Shown here: one piece after another, positions 9,871 to 16,951 of the stretch
How the letters are laid out: each line of letters starts with the position of its first letter
How positions within the stretch are numbered: the stretch's first letter is position 1
NCBI GenBank assembly: GCA_016938685.1
Contig: JAFGUD010000212.1
Location: 1 to 36,610, forward strand
Length of the DNA: 36,610 nucleotides
Origin: Bacteroidales bacterium
Lineage (GTDB): Bacteria > Bacteroidota > Bacteroidia > Bacteroidales > JAFGUD01
Direction of reading: 5' to 3'
Position numbers and translations under genes: made by a program
Notes under the pieces: generated by a model
The model's input: the letters and a program-made list of their open reading frames with translations, nothing else
The model's database searches: none
What the model was told of the DNA's origin: nothing

Positions 9871-9963
9871 TCTGAATAGAAAACCAAAAAAAATGGATTT
9901 TTTATTTTTTCGGGAAAATTTATTAATTTCGTGCCAAATTTTTCACTATTAAATTCACATAAT

Positions 9964-10716
9964 ATGTCAGGACATAATAAGTGGTCAACCATAAAGAGAA
10001 AAAAGGGTGCTGCTGATGCAAAACGCTCAAAGTTGTTTTCAAAAATGGTAAAAGAAATATCTATTGCTGTCAAAGAAGGTGGCAGTAGCGATGAAACAAC
10101 AAATCCAAGATTAAGAGTTGCTTTGCTGAATGCAAAAGGCGCAAATATGCCAAAAGCAACAATAGAAAAAGCAATTTCTAAAGCCGAAGCCGGTACTGAA
10201 AGTTGGGAAGAAGTAACATTTGAAGGTTATGGACCTGACGGCGTAGCTATTTTTGTAGAGTGTTTGACAAACAACAACAATCGTACTGTTAGCAATATCA
10301 GAGCTGTATTTAACAAACATAATGGAAGTTTGGGAACAAACGGTTCGTTGGCTTTTATTTTTGATAGAAAAGGTGTTTTTACTATTCCCGAAGATCAAAT
10401 TGCCGATATGGAAGAAACCGAACTTGAACTTATTGACGGAGGTGCCGAAGAAATTGAAAAAGAAGAGGATAAATACATTGTTACTTGTGGATTTGAAGAT
10501 TTTGGAAGTATGCAAAAAAAACTGGAAGAACTGAAAATTATTCCTGAAAATTCAGAGCTGGTAAGAATACCAAATAATATGAAATCAGTGACGCTTCATA
10601 CTGCTGAAAAAATCTTGAAAATGATTGATACTTTTGAAGATGACGAAGACGTTCAAAATGTTTTTCATAACATGGAAATGACAGATGAAATAATGACTGC
10701 TTTGGAAGAAAAATAA
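9964..10716 (+). CDS. yebC: YebC/TACO1-family protein
   Basis: YebC-family proteins act in the cytoplasm. They are described as transcriptional regulators and, for some members, as translation factors that relieve ribosome stalling. The 250-residue length is standard. The diagnostic start MSGHNKWSTIKRKKGAADAKRSK fixes the ATG at 9964, although the frame is open 33 bp further upstream. Also visible are NPRLRVALLNAKGANMPK and FEGYGPDGVAIFVEC, both family signatures. A strong terminator follows, and a near-consensus -7 box (TAATTTCG, 9924-9931) precedes it, so it is probably transcribed alone. Confidence 0.97.
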   Translation: MSGHNKWSTIKRKKGAADAKRSKLFSKMVKEISIAVKEGGSSDETTNPRLRVALLNAKGANMPKATIEKAISKAEAGTESWEEVTFEGYGPDGVAIFVECLTNNNNRTVSNIRAVFNKHNGSLGTNGSLAFIFDRKGVFTIPEDQIADMEETELELIDGGAEEIEKEEDKYIVTCGFEDFGSMQKKLEELKIIPENSELVRIPNNMKSVTLHTAEKILKMIDTFEDDEDVQNVFHNMEMTDEIMTALEEK

Positions 10717-10734
10717 ACTATTTTTACTCTAAAT

Positions 10735-10771
10735 AAAAACGAATAAACAACAAAGTTTGTTCGTTTTTTTT
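10735..10771 (+). terminator. Intrinsic terminator after yebC
   Basis: A 14-bp stem pairs 10735-10748 with 10755-10768 with one G-U wobble and a 6-nt loop, and is followed by T's. The left arm is A-rich, so it may also stop transcription on the other strand. Confidence 0.85.
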
Positions 10772-10791
10772 ATATTTGCAAAAAAGGATAT

Positions 10792-10980
10792 ATGTATCAG
10801 ATTACAATTTCATCGGATAATATGCAGGATTTATTGTTATTAAAAAAACTTGCAGAAAAAATTGGAGTTTTAGTTGAACTTCAATCTTTTTCAAATAATA
10901 CATAAGATTATAAATTTGAAAATTTTGAGGAAGATTTTGCAGGACTAATCTCAGAATCTGAATTGTCTTTGCAAATATGA
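10792..10980 (+). pseudogene. Short gene split by an in-frame stop (unknown function)
   Basis: ATG at 10792 opens a 37-residue frame, MYQITISSDNMQDLLLLKKL onwards, ending at TAA (10903-10905). The same frame then stays open for 24 more acidic codons (DYKFENFEEDF, SESELSLQI) to TGA at 10978-10980. Together they look like one protein of about 62 residues resembling small antitoxin-like proteins of this phylum. The resemblance is from memory and weak. A perfect -7 box, TATATTTG (10771-10778), lies just upstream. Either the gene is recently broken or only the first 37 residues are made. No toxin gene is adjacent. Confidence 0.45.
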
Positions 10981-10988
10981 ATAATAAC

Positions 10989-11105
10989 ACTCTAAGAACT
11001 TTAAAAACTTTACGAACACTACAAACTTTAAGAACTTTAAAAACTTTAAAAACTTTAAAAACTTTAAAAGCTTTAAGAACTTTAAAAACTTTAAGAACTT
11101 CTCAA
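10989..11105. repeat. 9-nt tandem array (ACTTTAAAA / ACTTTAAGA)
   Basis: Thirteen consecutive 9-nt units run without insertion or deletion. The commonest forms are ACTTTAAAA and ACTTTAAGA; others differ by one to a few substitutions. Because 9 is a multiple of 3 and the unit has no stop in one frame, an open frame (10977-11123, 48 codons, rich in Thr-Leu-Lys/Arg) runs right through it. That frame starts in an ATGA overlap with the upstream stop and ends in an ATGA overlap with the aminotransferase start. Whether it is translated is unknown. Confidence 0.85.
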
Positions 11106-11119
11106 AATTTAACCTCCCT

Positions 11120-12301
11120 ATGACCGAACGAGAACTTTTTTTCAGACATTTAGGTTTACCATCTGCTAATCCATCTGCGTTGCATATTACAAAAGCAGAA
11201 GGAATTTATCTATACGACAATAAAGGCAGACAAATTATAGACTTATGTGCAGGCGTTTCTGTAAGTAATATTGGACATCAACATCCGGCTGTTATTGAAG
11301 CAGTTAAAAAACAAGTTGAGCAATATATGCACATTCATGTTTATGGCGAATTATTACAATCTCCGCAAGTAAAATACGCCGAATTTTTGACCAACCAATT
11401 ACCCAACCAATTAGATTCAGTATATTTTGTAAATTCCGGTAGCGAAGCAAATGAAGGTGCTTTAAAATTAGCAAAAAGATATACCGACAGAAGCGAAATT
11501 ATTTCTTTTAAAAATGCTTATCACGGTAGCACTCACGGCGCTTTGAGTGTTTTAGGCGATGAGTATTTTAAACAAGCTTATCGACCGCTTTTGCCTGATA
11601 TTAGATTTCTTGAATTTAACAACGAAAAGCAACTTGAGCAAATAACTCAAAAAACTGCTTGTGTGATTGTTGAACCGGTTCAAGCTGAAGCCGGAGTGAT
11701 TGTTCCTGAAAATAATTTTTTGCAAAAATTAAGAAATCGTTGTGATGAAACTGGAACTTTCTTGATTTTTGATGAAATTCAAACAGGATTTGGTAGAACA
11801 GGCGAACTTTTTGCCTTTATGAAATATAATGTTGTGCCTGATATTATGACAATTGCAAAAGCCATGGGTGGTGGAATGGCAATTGGAGCTTTTGTTGCTT
11901 CCAGAGAAATTATGGACGTTTTAAAAACCAATCCGATTTTGGGTCACATTACTACTTTTGGCGGACATCCCGTTTCTTGTGCTGCTGCTTATGCTAACTT
12001 AAAGGTTATTTTAGATGAAAAACTTTGTGATAATGTCCAAAAAAAAGGTGATTTATTTCTTGAAAAAATAAGACACTCTAAAATTAAAAGTATAAACGGA
12101 ACTGGCTTGCTGTATGCCGTTGAACTTGAAAGTGCTGAAATGACAAGCAAATTTGTTGAAAAGGCGGAAAAAAACGGATTTATAACCGATGCTTTTTTGT
12201 TTGCCCCTCAAAAATTCAGAATTGGACCTCCGTTGACCATTAAAGACCAGCAAATTCAAATTGTGAGTGAGTTGATTTTGAAAACATTAGATGAAATATA
12301 A
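11120..12301 (+). CDS. Class III PLP-dependent aminotransferase (acetylornithine/4-aminobutyrate aminotransferase family)
   Basis: This cytoplasmic enzyme transfers an amino group from an omega-amino donor using pyridoxal phosphate. The 393 residues cover the full fold. Visible motifs are NSGSEANEGALKLAKRY (phosphate binding), KNAYHGSTHG (ring stacking), FDEIQTGFGRTG (the Asp contacting the pyridine nitrogen) and TIAKAMGGGMAIGA with the Schiff-base lysine. TTFGGHPVSCAAA is the late family motif. Arginine biosynthesis genes are not nearby, so the substrate cannot be fixed by context. The ATG at 11120 overlaps the end of the repeat-encoded frame, and no Shine-Dalgarno is visible. Confidence 0.92.
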   Translation: MTERELFFRHLGLPSANPSALHITKAEGIYLYDNKGRQIIDLCAGVSVSNIGHQHPAVIEAVKKQVEQYMHIHVYGELLQSPQVKYAEFLTNQLPNQLDSVYFVNSGSEANEGALKLAKRYTDRSEIISFKNAYHGSTHGALSVLGDEYFKQAYRPLLPDIRFLEFNNEKQLEQITQKTACVIVEPVQAEAGVIVPENNFLQKLRNRCDETGTFLIFDEIQTGFGRTGELFAFMKYNVVPDIMTIAKAMGGGMAIGAFVASREIMDVLKTNPILGHITTFGGHPVSCAAAYANLKVILDEKLCDNVQKKGDLFLEKIRHSKIKSINGTGLLYAVELESAEMTSKFVEKAEKNGFITDAFLFAPQKFRIGPPLTIKDQQIQIVSELILKTLDEI

Positions 12302-12319
12302 ATTGTTTGTGATTTCAAA

Positions 12320-12351
12320 GTTGCATATATTAAATATTAGTGCTAAAATTG
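12320..12351 (+). promoter_or_regulatory. Candidate promoter for the REC-histidine kinase
   Basis: GTTG (12320-12323), a 20-bp spacer and TAAAATTG (12344-12351) match the TTTG / TAnnTTTG pattern with one mismatch in each box. The start codon is 60 bp further on. Confidence 0.3.
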
Positions 12352-12411
12352 TGTTTTAGAAAAAAGAAAGATGTTTTTATTTATTATTTTTTCAGAATAA
12401 AACTTTTAAAA

Positions 12412-13530
12412 ATGAACATTAAAGACTCTACAATTCTAATAGTTGATGATATTCCTCAAAACTTAAAGATAGTTGGAACTATACTTACAGAAAACGATTA
12501 CAAGACATTTGCTAGTTTAAGTGGAAAACAAGCTCTGGAAATTGTTTCTGAAAGACAAATTGACCTCATTTTGCTGGATATTTCAATGCCCGAAATGGAT
12601 GGTTTTGAGGTTTGTAAAGTATTAAAAGATAATCCTTTAACACGAGATATTCCCGTTATTTTTCTTACAGCTCGTACTCAAATCGAAGATGTTGTTAAAG
12701 GTTTTGATATAGGTGGTGTAGATTATATTACAAAACCTTTTAATATGCAGGAATTATTAAAAAGGGTGGAAAATCATCTCTACATTTTAAAACAAAAGCA
12801 ACTTATTAAACGTCAAAATGAAGAGCTAAAAGAACTTAATGTTTCTAAAAGTAAATTTCTTAGCATAATTTCTCATGATCTTCGTAATCCATTTAGTGCT
12901 ATCTTGATGTTTGCTGAATTACTTCTTGAAAATAATAATGAAATTGATAACTTAAAAAAAGACGATGTCATTAAAAACATTAAAAATGGAACCGAAAATG
13001 TCATGAAATTGCTCGAAGACCTTTTAAAATGGTCTAAATCTCAAATGCATAACTTGCAATTGGTTCCCAATGAAGAATTTCTAAAACCTCTTGTTAGAGA
13101 TGTAATAAGTATATTGAAGGAACCTGCTCAAAACAAAAAAATTAAAGTGATTGAAAATATTGATGATGAAATTTCATTTTATGCTGATGTTGATTCTATA
13201 ACTACTGTTGTGAGGAATTTACTTTCAAATTCAATCAAATTTTCAAATAAAGAAGGTCAAATTATAATTTCTGCAAAAGATATTGACGATAATTTTATTG
13301 AAGTATCTGTGACTGACGATGGAATTGGTATTGCCGAAGAAAAATTGGGCGATTTGTTTAGAATTGATAAAAAAGTTGTTACACTAGATACAAACAATGA
13401 AAAAGGAGCCGGTCTTGGTCTAATTTTATGCAAAGAATTTGTAGAAAAAAATGGAGGTAAAATTATGGTAAAAAGTGAAATAGGAAAAGGTTCAACATTC
13501 AGTTTTACAATTCCCAAAAAGGCAATATAA
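12412..13530 (+). CDS. Response regulator-histidine kinase fusion (REC-HisKA-HATPase)
   Basis: This 372-residue soluble two-component protein has the receiver domain first. The receiver (about residues 6-122) has the acidic pair in IVDD, phosphoacceptor Asp56 in LLDISMPEMDG, Thr86 and Lys108 in DYITKPF. A coiled linker (125-145) leads to the H-box SIISHDLRNPF (His155), the N-box RNLLSNSIKFS, DDGIGI and GAGLGLIL. No sensor or membrane domain exists, so the receiver itself is probably the input. Its kinase core resembles that of the multi-PAS kinase at 6445, so phosphorelay between them is possible but unproven. The frame is open to 12340, but MNIKDSTILIVDD gives the natural start. Confidence 0.93.
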   Translation: MNIKDSTILIVDDIPQNLKIVGTILTENDYKTFASLSGKQALEIVSERQIDLILLDISMPEMDGFEVCKVLKDNPLTRDIPVIFLTARTQIEDVVKGFDIGGVDYITKPFNMQELLKRVENHLYILKQKQLIKRQNEELKELNVSKSKFLSIISHDLRNPFSAILMFAELLLENNNEIDNLKKDDVIKNIKNGTENVMKLLEDLLKWSKSQMHNLQLVPNEEFLKPLVRDVISILKEPAQNKKIKVIENIDDEISFYADVDSITTVVRNLLSNSIKFSNKEGQIIISAKDIDDNFIEVSVTDDGIGIAEEKLGDLFRIDKKVVTLDTNNEKGAGLGLILCKEFVEKNGGKIMVKSEIGKGSTFSFTIPKKAI

Positions 13531-13575
13531 AAACAACTTATTTCAATAAGTGATGCATATCATGGTTTTTAATCA

Positions 13576-13606
13576 TTTTTCAGGTTTATTTTGAAAATTA
13601 ACTTTG
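13576..13606 (+). promoter_or_regulatory. Candidate promoter for the TM1266-like gene
   Basis: A perfect -7 element, TAACTTTG (13599-13606), lies 19 bp after a TTTT stretch (13576-13579) that stands in for TTTG. The start codon is 37 bp downstream. Confidence 0.35.
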
Positions 13607-13643
13607 TTTGAAAAATTCGACAAACTATAAAAAACTTGAAACT

Positions 13644-13904
13644 ATGAAAAGAAATGTTCTTTTAATCTACATGAGCACACGTCAGGAAACTGCCGAAAAA
13701 ACTCAAAAAATTTTAACCGGTTGGGGTTGTTACATCAAAACACGTTTAGGAATTCACGACGGTGTTTTAGACAAATGTACCGATACCGGATTAGTATTCA
13801 TTGAACTTGTTGGTGAAACTGAAAAACATCAGGAAATGGAACGCAAACTTAACCTGATTAAAGGTGTAACAGCAAACTTAATTTCAATGGAATTAACAGA
13901 TTAA
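13644..13904 (+). CDS. Small ferredoxin-fold protein, TM1266-like (putative iron-only hydrogenase system regulator family)
   Basis: This 86-residue protein has no signal peptide. Its layout of beta strand (RNVLLIYM), helix (RQETAEKTQKILTGWG), GIHDGV turn, strand (TGLVFIELVG), helix and final strand fits the ACT/NikR-C-like fold. The stretch ending in RLGIHDGVLDKC resembles TM1266-type proteins found beside [FeFe]-hydrogenase maturation genes. No hydrogenase genes are present here, so the role is open. ATG at 13644 is preferred over a frame extension to 13608 because it begins the first strand. A perfect terminator follows the stop. Confidence 0.65.
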   Translation: MKRNVLLIYMSTRQETAEKTQKILTGWGCYIKTRLGIHDGVLDKCTDTGLVFIELVGETEKHQEMERKLNLIKGVTANLISMELTD

Positions 13905-13931
13905 AAAAAAGCCTCGAAAGAGGCTTTTTTT
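13904..13931. terminator. Bidirectional terminator
   Basis: GCCTC (13911-13915), loop GAAA and GAGGC (13920-13924) sit between an A8 run and a T7 run. It serves the plus-strand gene ending at 13904 and the minus-strand transposase gene ending at 13953. Confidence 0.92.
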
Positions 13932-13952
13932 ATTTCAAAATAACTTTTCATT

Positions 13953-14546
13953 TCAAAAAATTTCATCAATATTTTGATTACCATTATAAGAAAAATCAAC
14001 ATAATAATCGTCTTCAATTCCTAAAACTTCAAAAGCTAAAGATTTGTTGATTAAAGAACCATTTCTAAGTCCTATATAATCAGAATATGATGAATATTTC
14101 CATTCTTCAGCTCCAACAACCAAACCGGCATTTATAGGATTGTAATGGATATAATCAAAACAAGTTAATGCGTAATCATCATTTCGATTAGGAAAATCAA
14201 TAACCTGTCGCAAGTTCTTTGCTTTGGTTTTTTGTCTGAATAATGAACCAACTGTTCCTTTTTCTTTGTTTATTGCTTGTGTATAAGAGCTTTGCATTGT
14301 GCCTATTTTTCTGCTTAATATTTGTAATCCGCTTTTATTAACATATACTTCTGATTTTTCGGTTGCCATCAGCATAAAATGAAAGTGATTTGGCATAAGA
14401 CAATAAGCAAGAATTTCACAAGCGGGTTTTACAATAGTTCTTATTTTTCTAAGAAAAAAAAGATAATTTTCATCGCTAAAAAATATTTTTTGGCGATTAT
14501 TTCCCATGTTATAAACATGATATAAATTTCCTTTCTCAAAATGCAT
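13953..14546 (-). CDS. REP-associated tyrosine transposase (RAYT, Y1/HUH family)
   Basis: RAYTs are single-copy HUH nucleases related to the IS200/IS605 transposase; they cut at REP-type palindromes. The 197-residue protein has the HUH motif in YCLMPNHFHFML (His54, His56), a candidate nucleophile Tyr88 in SSYTQAINKEKGTVGSLF, and the family pattern CFDYIHYNPINAGLV plus WKYSSYSDY. A long palindrome lies just upstream of its start (14589-14666), matching the usual RAYT-REP pairing. No IS605 ends or accessory TnpB are seen, so this looks like a domesticated form rather than an active IS. Confidence 0.88.
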   Translation of the reverse strand: MHFEKGNLYHVYNMGNNRQKIFFSDENYLFFLRKIRTIVKPACEILAYCLMPNHFHFMLMATEKSEVYVNKSGLQILSRKIGTMQSSYTQAINKEKGTVGSLFRQKTKAKNLRQVIDFPNRNDDYALTCFDYIHYNPINAGLVVGAEEWKYSSYSDYIGLRNGSLINKSLAFEVLGIEDDYYVDFSYNGNQNIDEIF

Positions 14547-14588
14547 TTTTTCTGTTTTTAGTTTTATTTTTAGTTTGTTTGTTTGTTT

Positions 14589-14666
14589 GTTAGCTGAAAG
14601 CGGTTAGCGTTAGCTGTCTGACCGATTACCGGTCTGACAGCTAACAGCTAACAGCTTTCAGCTAAC
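14589..14666. repeat. Long REP-like palindrome next to the RAYT gene
   Basis: Arms 14589-14624 and 14630-14666 pair at about 34 of 37 positions (two mismatches, one gap) around the loop ATTAC. The right arm contains heptamers AGCTAAC, AGCTAAC, AGCTTTC, AGCTAAC. The stop codon of the beta-helix gene (14662-14664) lies inside the right arm. No T-run follows on either strand, which argues against a terminator. A (GTTT)n tract directly abuts the left arm. Confidence 0.85.
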
Positions 14667-16797
14667 GCAAAACAACTTTTCCGGAAAAAATCTTATCTTC
14701 GCTTCTGGCTTCAATCAAATAAACACCCGAATTAAGACCTGAAATGTCGATAAAATTATCTGTCAATTCTGTGATTTTCATGACCTGTTTCCCTGTAAAA
14801 TCGTATACGATAACTTCTTCTGTTTTCGTTTCAGAACCGAACGAAGCTGAGGTATTTATTGTAAATTTGCCATCTGTTGGGTTAGGGTAGAAGCTAAGTT
14901 CGTGATTTATTTCATTTACTGCTCCACCATTATTTGCTATAACCCAAATAGGATTGTTGTTTGCTGTATCAGTTAGGTATATTTCATTTTCGTTACTACC
15001 AAAATAATCACAAGCCATTATTGTATATGTCTGACCATCAATTGCATTTATATCGTAAAGTTCAGAATAATAATCGGCTGTATTATAATCATTATATACA
15101 CAAAACCAACCTGATGATCCTATTTCATCTCCATCTCCAAAGGTATTATTAGCCAAATAAGTAACACCATTTTCGGCAATAGGAGGATTAGCTACGTAAT
15201 CTCCCTCTTTCATAAAAATTGCAACACGGTCTCCACTGCCATTGTTCCAACCTAACAAAACGTAACCAATTTCCTTAACTGGAATAATTTGATTCAAATC
15301 ACTTGCTTGCACAATCTCATATTCATAAGCACCAATAGATGGATAATTTTCATTTCTTTGATTGCCTTCTATATCGGTTGTTATTTCAGGTAAATATTCA
15401 GCTCTGGCTATTGCAGGAGAACAAGAATTTAGCTGTAAACTATCATCTGATTTAAAACAAACTTCTTCTTGGAAAATTGAATTTGTTTCTCCACCTGTAA
15501 AGGTTTGCCAATCAGGCAATTGCATAGCGCCTGATGTATTCATTGCCAATGTAGTCATCAAATAATCGCCGTCAATAAAATATACATTATTATCTATTTC
15601 ATCAAAAGGATTTGTGCTGAAATTAATCGCTATTGCTGCTCCAACTGTTATTAGAGAAGAGCCGTCTCTTTTGCCCAAAGTGTTTGAAATAATATTATTT
15701 TTGAATATAATTCCTGAACCTGAATTAACCAATAATCCTGCTGCAAAAACATTGTTGTCGGATCCTCCAATCCCGTATTCGTTGTTTTCGGGCATATTTA
15801 TTGAATTATGGACAATGGTTATTGAAGTTAAATTTGGAGAACTAAGAGCAATTGCTCCGGGAGGCATTGTTTCATAACTATCCGAAGCAATATTTGAAAT
15901 GCGGTTATTTGCAATAAGGAAATTATCTGTGTTGCAGTCCAAAACGGCAATAGCCTGAACAACGTTGTTTGTTCCGGTGTGGATAAGGCTGTCGATATAA
16001 TTTCCGGTAATTTCTACATCTCCGGTTAAGTCATTTACTGCAACGGCATGAATAGCGTTTGTGTTGCTATATACATCATCATCAATAAAGTTGAAAAAGA
16101 TATTGTCGCGAACAAAAACATCTTCTCCAAATTGGCAACTTACTCCAAAATCCAGATATTCGTCCGGAATTGTAGAGCCAATTGTATTGCCGGTAATAAA
16201 AGTGCTGTCACCCAGTACAATAGCACCTATTTGAGCATGTTTTATTTCATTGTTTTCAATCAATAAATTATTGTTGTTTTCGGCAGCAACACCCGATGAA
16301 ATGTATTGATTTCCGTTGGCTTTAAGAATACAATTTTTGATTACAATATTCGAGCTGTTTTCTACAAAAATTGCAGCGTGCTCGTCAACTGTTGATAAAT
16401 TTGAAATTACCAAATCTCTGGAATCTGTTCCGTTGTTTGAACCGTCAATTATCACGTTGCTCACATCATGAATGTAGAAAATTGCCAGAGAGTTATCTCT
16501 TTCTATTGTGTCAGAAATTCCGTCTGCGAGTTTAATTGTTAATGTGTTTATGGCACTTGATCCCGAAAAACTTGAAATATTTATCGGATAAGCATCAGGT
16601 ATTGGATTATAATCAGCCGATAATTCAAATACAACTGGTCCGTCAGCTCCATTTATTTGCAATGCTTCTAAAGCCAGATAAAGTGTTTGATAACTGTCGC
16701 CGGTTCCCCAGCCAATTGAATAAGTACCGCTCATTTGGGCATTTCCGTTTGAAAAAACAAAAATGGATAAAAACGTTAAAATAATTAGTTTCTTCAT
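14662..16797 (-). CDS. Secreted beta-helix repeat protein with type IX secretion C-terminal sorting domain
   Basis: This is a 711-residue exported protein. It has a signal peptide (MKKLIILTFLSIFVFSNGNAQ) and a right-handed parallel beta-helix body (about residues 90-400) with repeating turns such as NIVIKNCILKANGNQ and NNLLIENNEIKHAQ. A globular region follows at 500-620, and the last 80 residues are a type A T9SS sorting domain (SFYPNPTDGKFTI, DFTGKQVMKI, SGLNSGVYLIEA, SGKVVLR). Such proteins are moved across the outer membrane and held on the surface. The beta-helix suggests polysaccharide binding or cleavage, but no catalytic residues are recognisable. ATG at 16797 is chosen because the signal peptide starts there; an in-frame TTG lies eight codons earlier. 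Confidence 0.88.
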   Translation of the reverse strand: MKKLIILTFLSIFVFSNGNAQMSGTYSIGWGTGDSYQTLYLALEALQINGADGPVVFELSADYNPIPDAYPINISSFSGSSAINTLTIKLADGISDTIERDNSLAIFYIHDVSNVIIDGSNNGTDSRDLVISNLSTVDEHAAIFVENSSNIVIKNCILKANGNQYISSGVAAENNNNLLIENNEIKHAQIGAIVLGDSTFITGNTIGSTIPDEYLDFGVSCQFGEDVFVRDNIFFNFIDDDVYSNTNAIHAVAVNDLTGDVEITGNYIDSLIHTGTNNVVQAIAVLDCNTDNFLIANNRISNIASDSYETMPPGAIALSSPNLTSITIVHNSINMPENNEYGIGGSDNNVFAAGLLVNSGSGIIFKNNIISNTLGKRDGSSLITVGAAIAINFSTNPFDEIDNNVYFIDGDYLMTTLAMNTSGAMQLPDWQTFTGGETNSIFQEEVCFKSDDSLQLNSCSPAIARAEYLPEITTDIEGNQRNENYPSIGAYEYEIVQASDLNQIIPVKEIGYVLLGWNNGSGDRVAIFMKEGDYVANPPIAENGVTYLANNTFGDGDEIGSSGWFCVYNDYNTADYYSELYDINAIDGQTYTIMACDYFGSNENEIYLTDTANNNPIWVIANNGGAVNEINHELSFYPNPTDGKFTINTSASFGSETKTEEVIVYDFTGKQVMKITELTDNFIDISGLNSGVYLIEARSEDKIFSGKVVLR

Positions 16798-16924
16798 AAT
16801 AATAGATTTTATTTTTTTCAAATATCATAAAAAATAAGAGATAAAAACAATTAAAATTGACGAATTGTTTTTAAAACCAAAAAATGTTTTATCAAAAAAA
16901 TATTTTCAAATTGGATTTGTTTAA

Positions 16925-16932
16925 TAAATTTG
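16925..16932 (+). promoter_or_regulatory. -7 promoter element before the 5'-nucleotidase gene
   Basis: TAAATTTG is a perfect match to the Bacteroidota -7 consensus, 19 bp before the start codon. The -33 region (TATTTT, 16901-16906) is only a partial match. Confidence 0.35.
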
Positions 16933-16951
16933 CTCCTCAAAATTTACGACT

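Noticed and set aside
13953..14546. Complete IS200/IS605 element
   Set aside because: The protein has RAYT features and no TnpB or IS605-type ends are seen around it.
14574..14592. (GTTT)n tract as a phase-variation switch
   Set aside because: It lies upstream of the transposase start outside any coding frame, and no promoter spacing depends on it that I can see.
14589..14666. Palindrome as terminator of the beta-helix gene
   Set aside because: No T-run follows on the minus strand, and the arms are far longer than needed.
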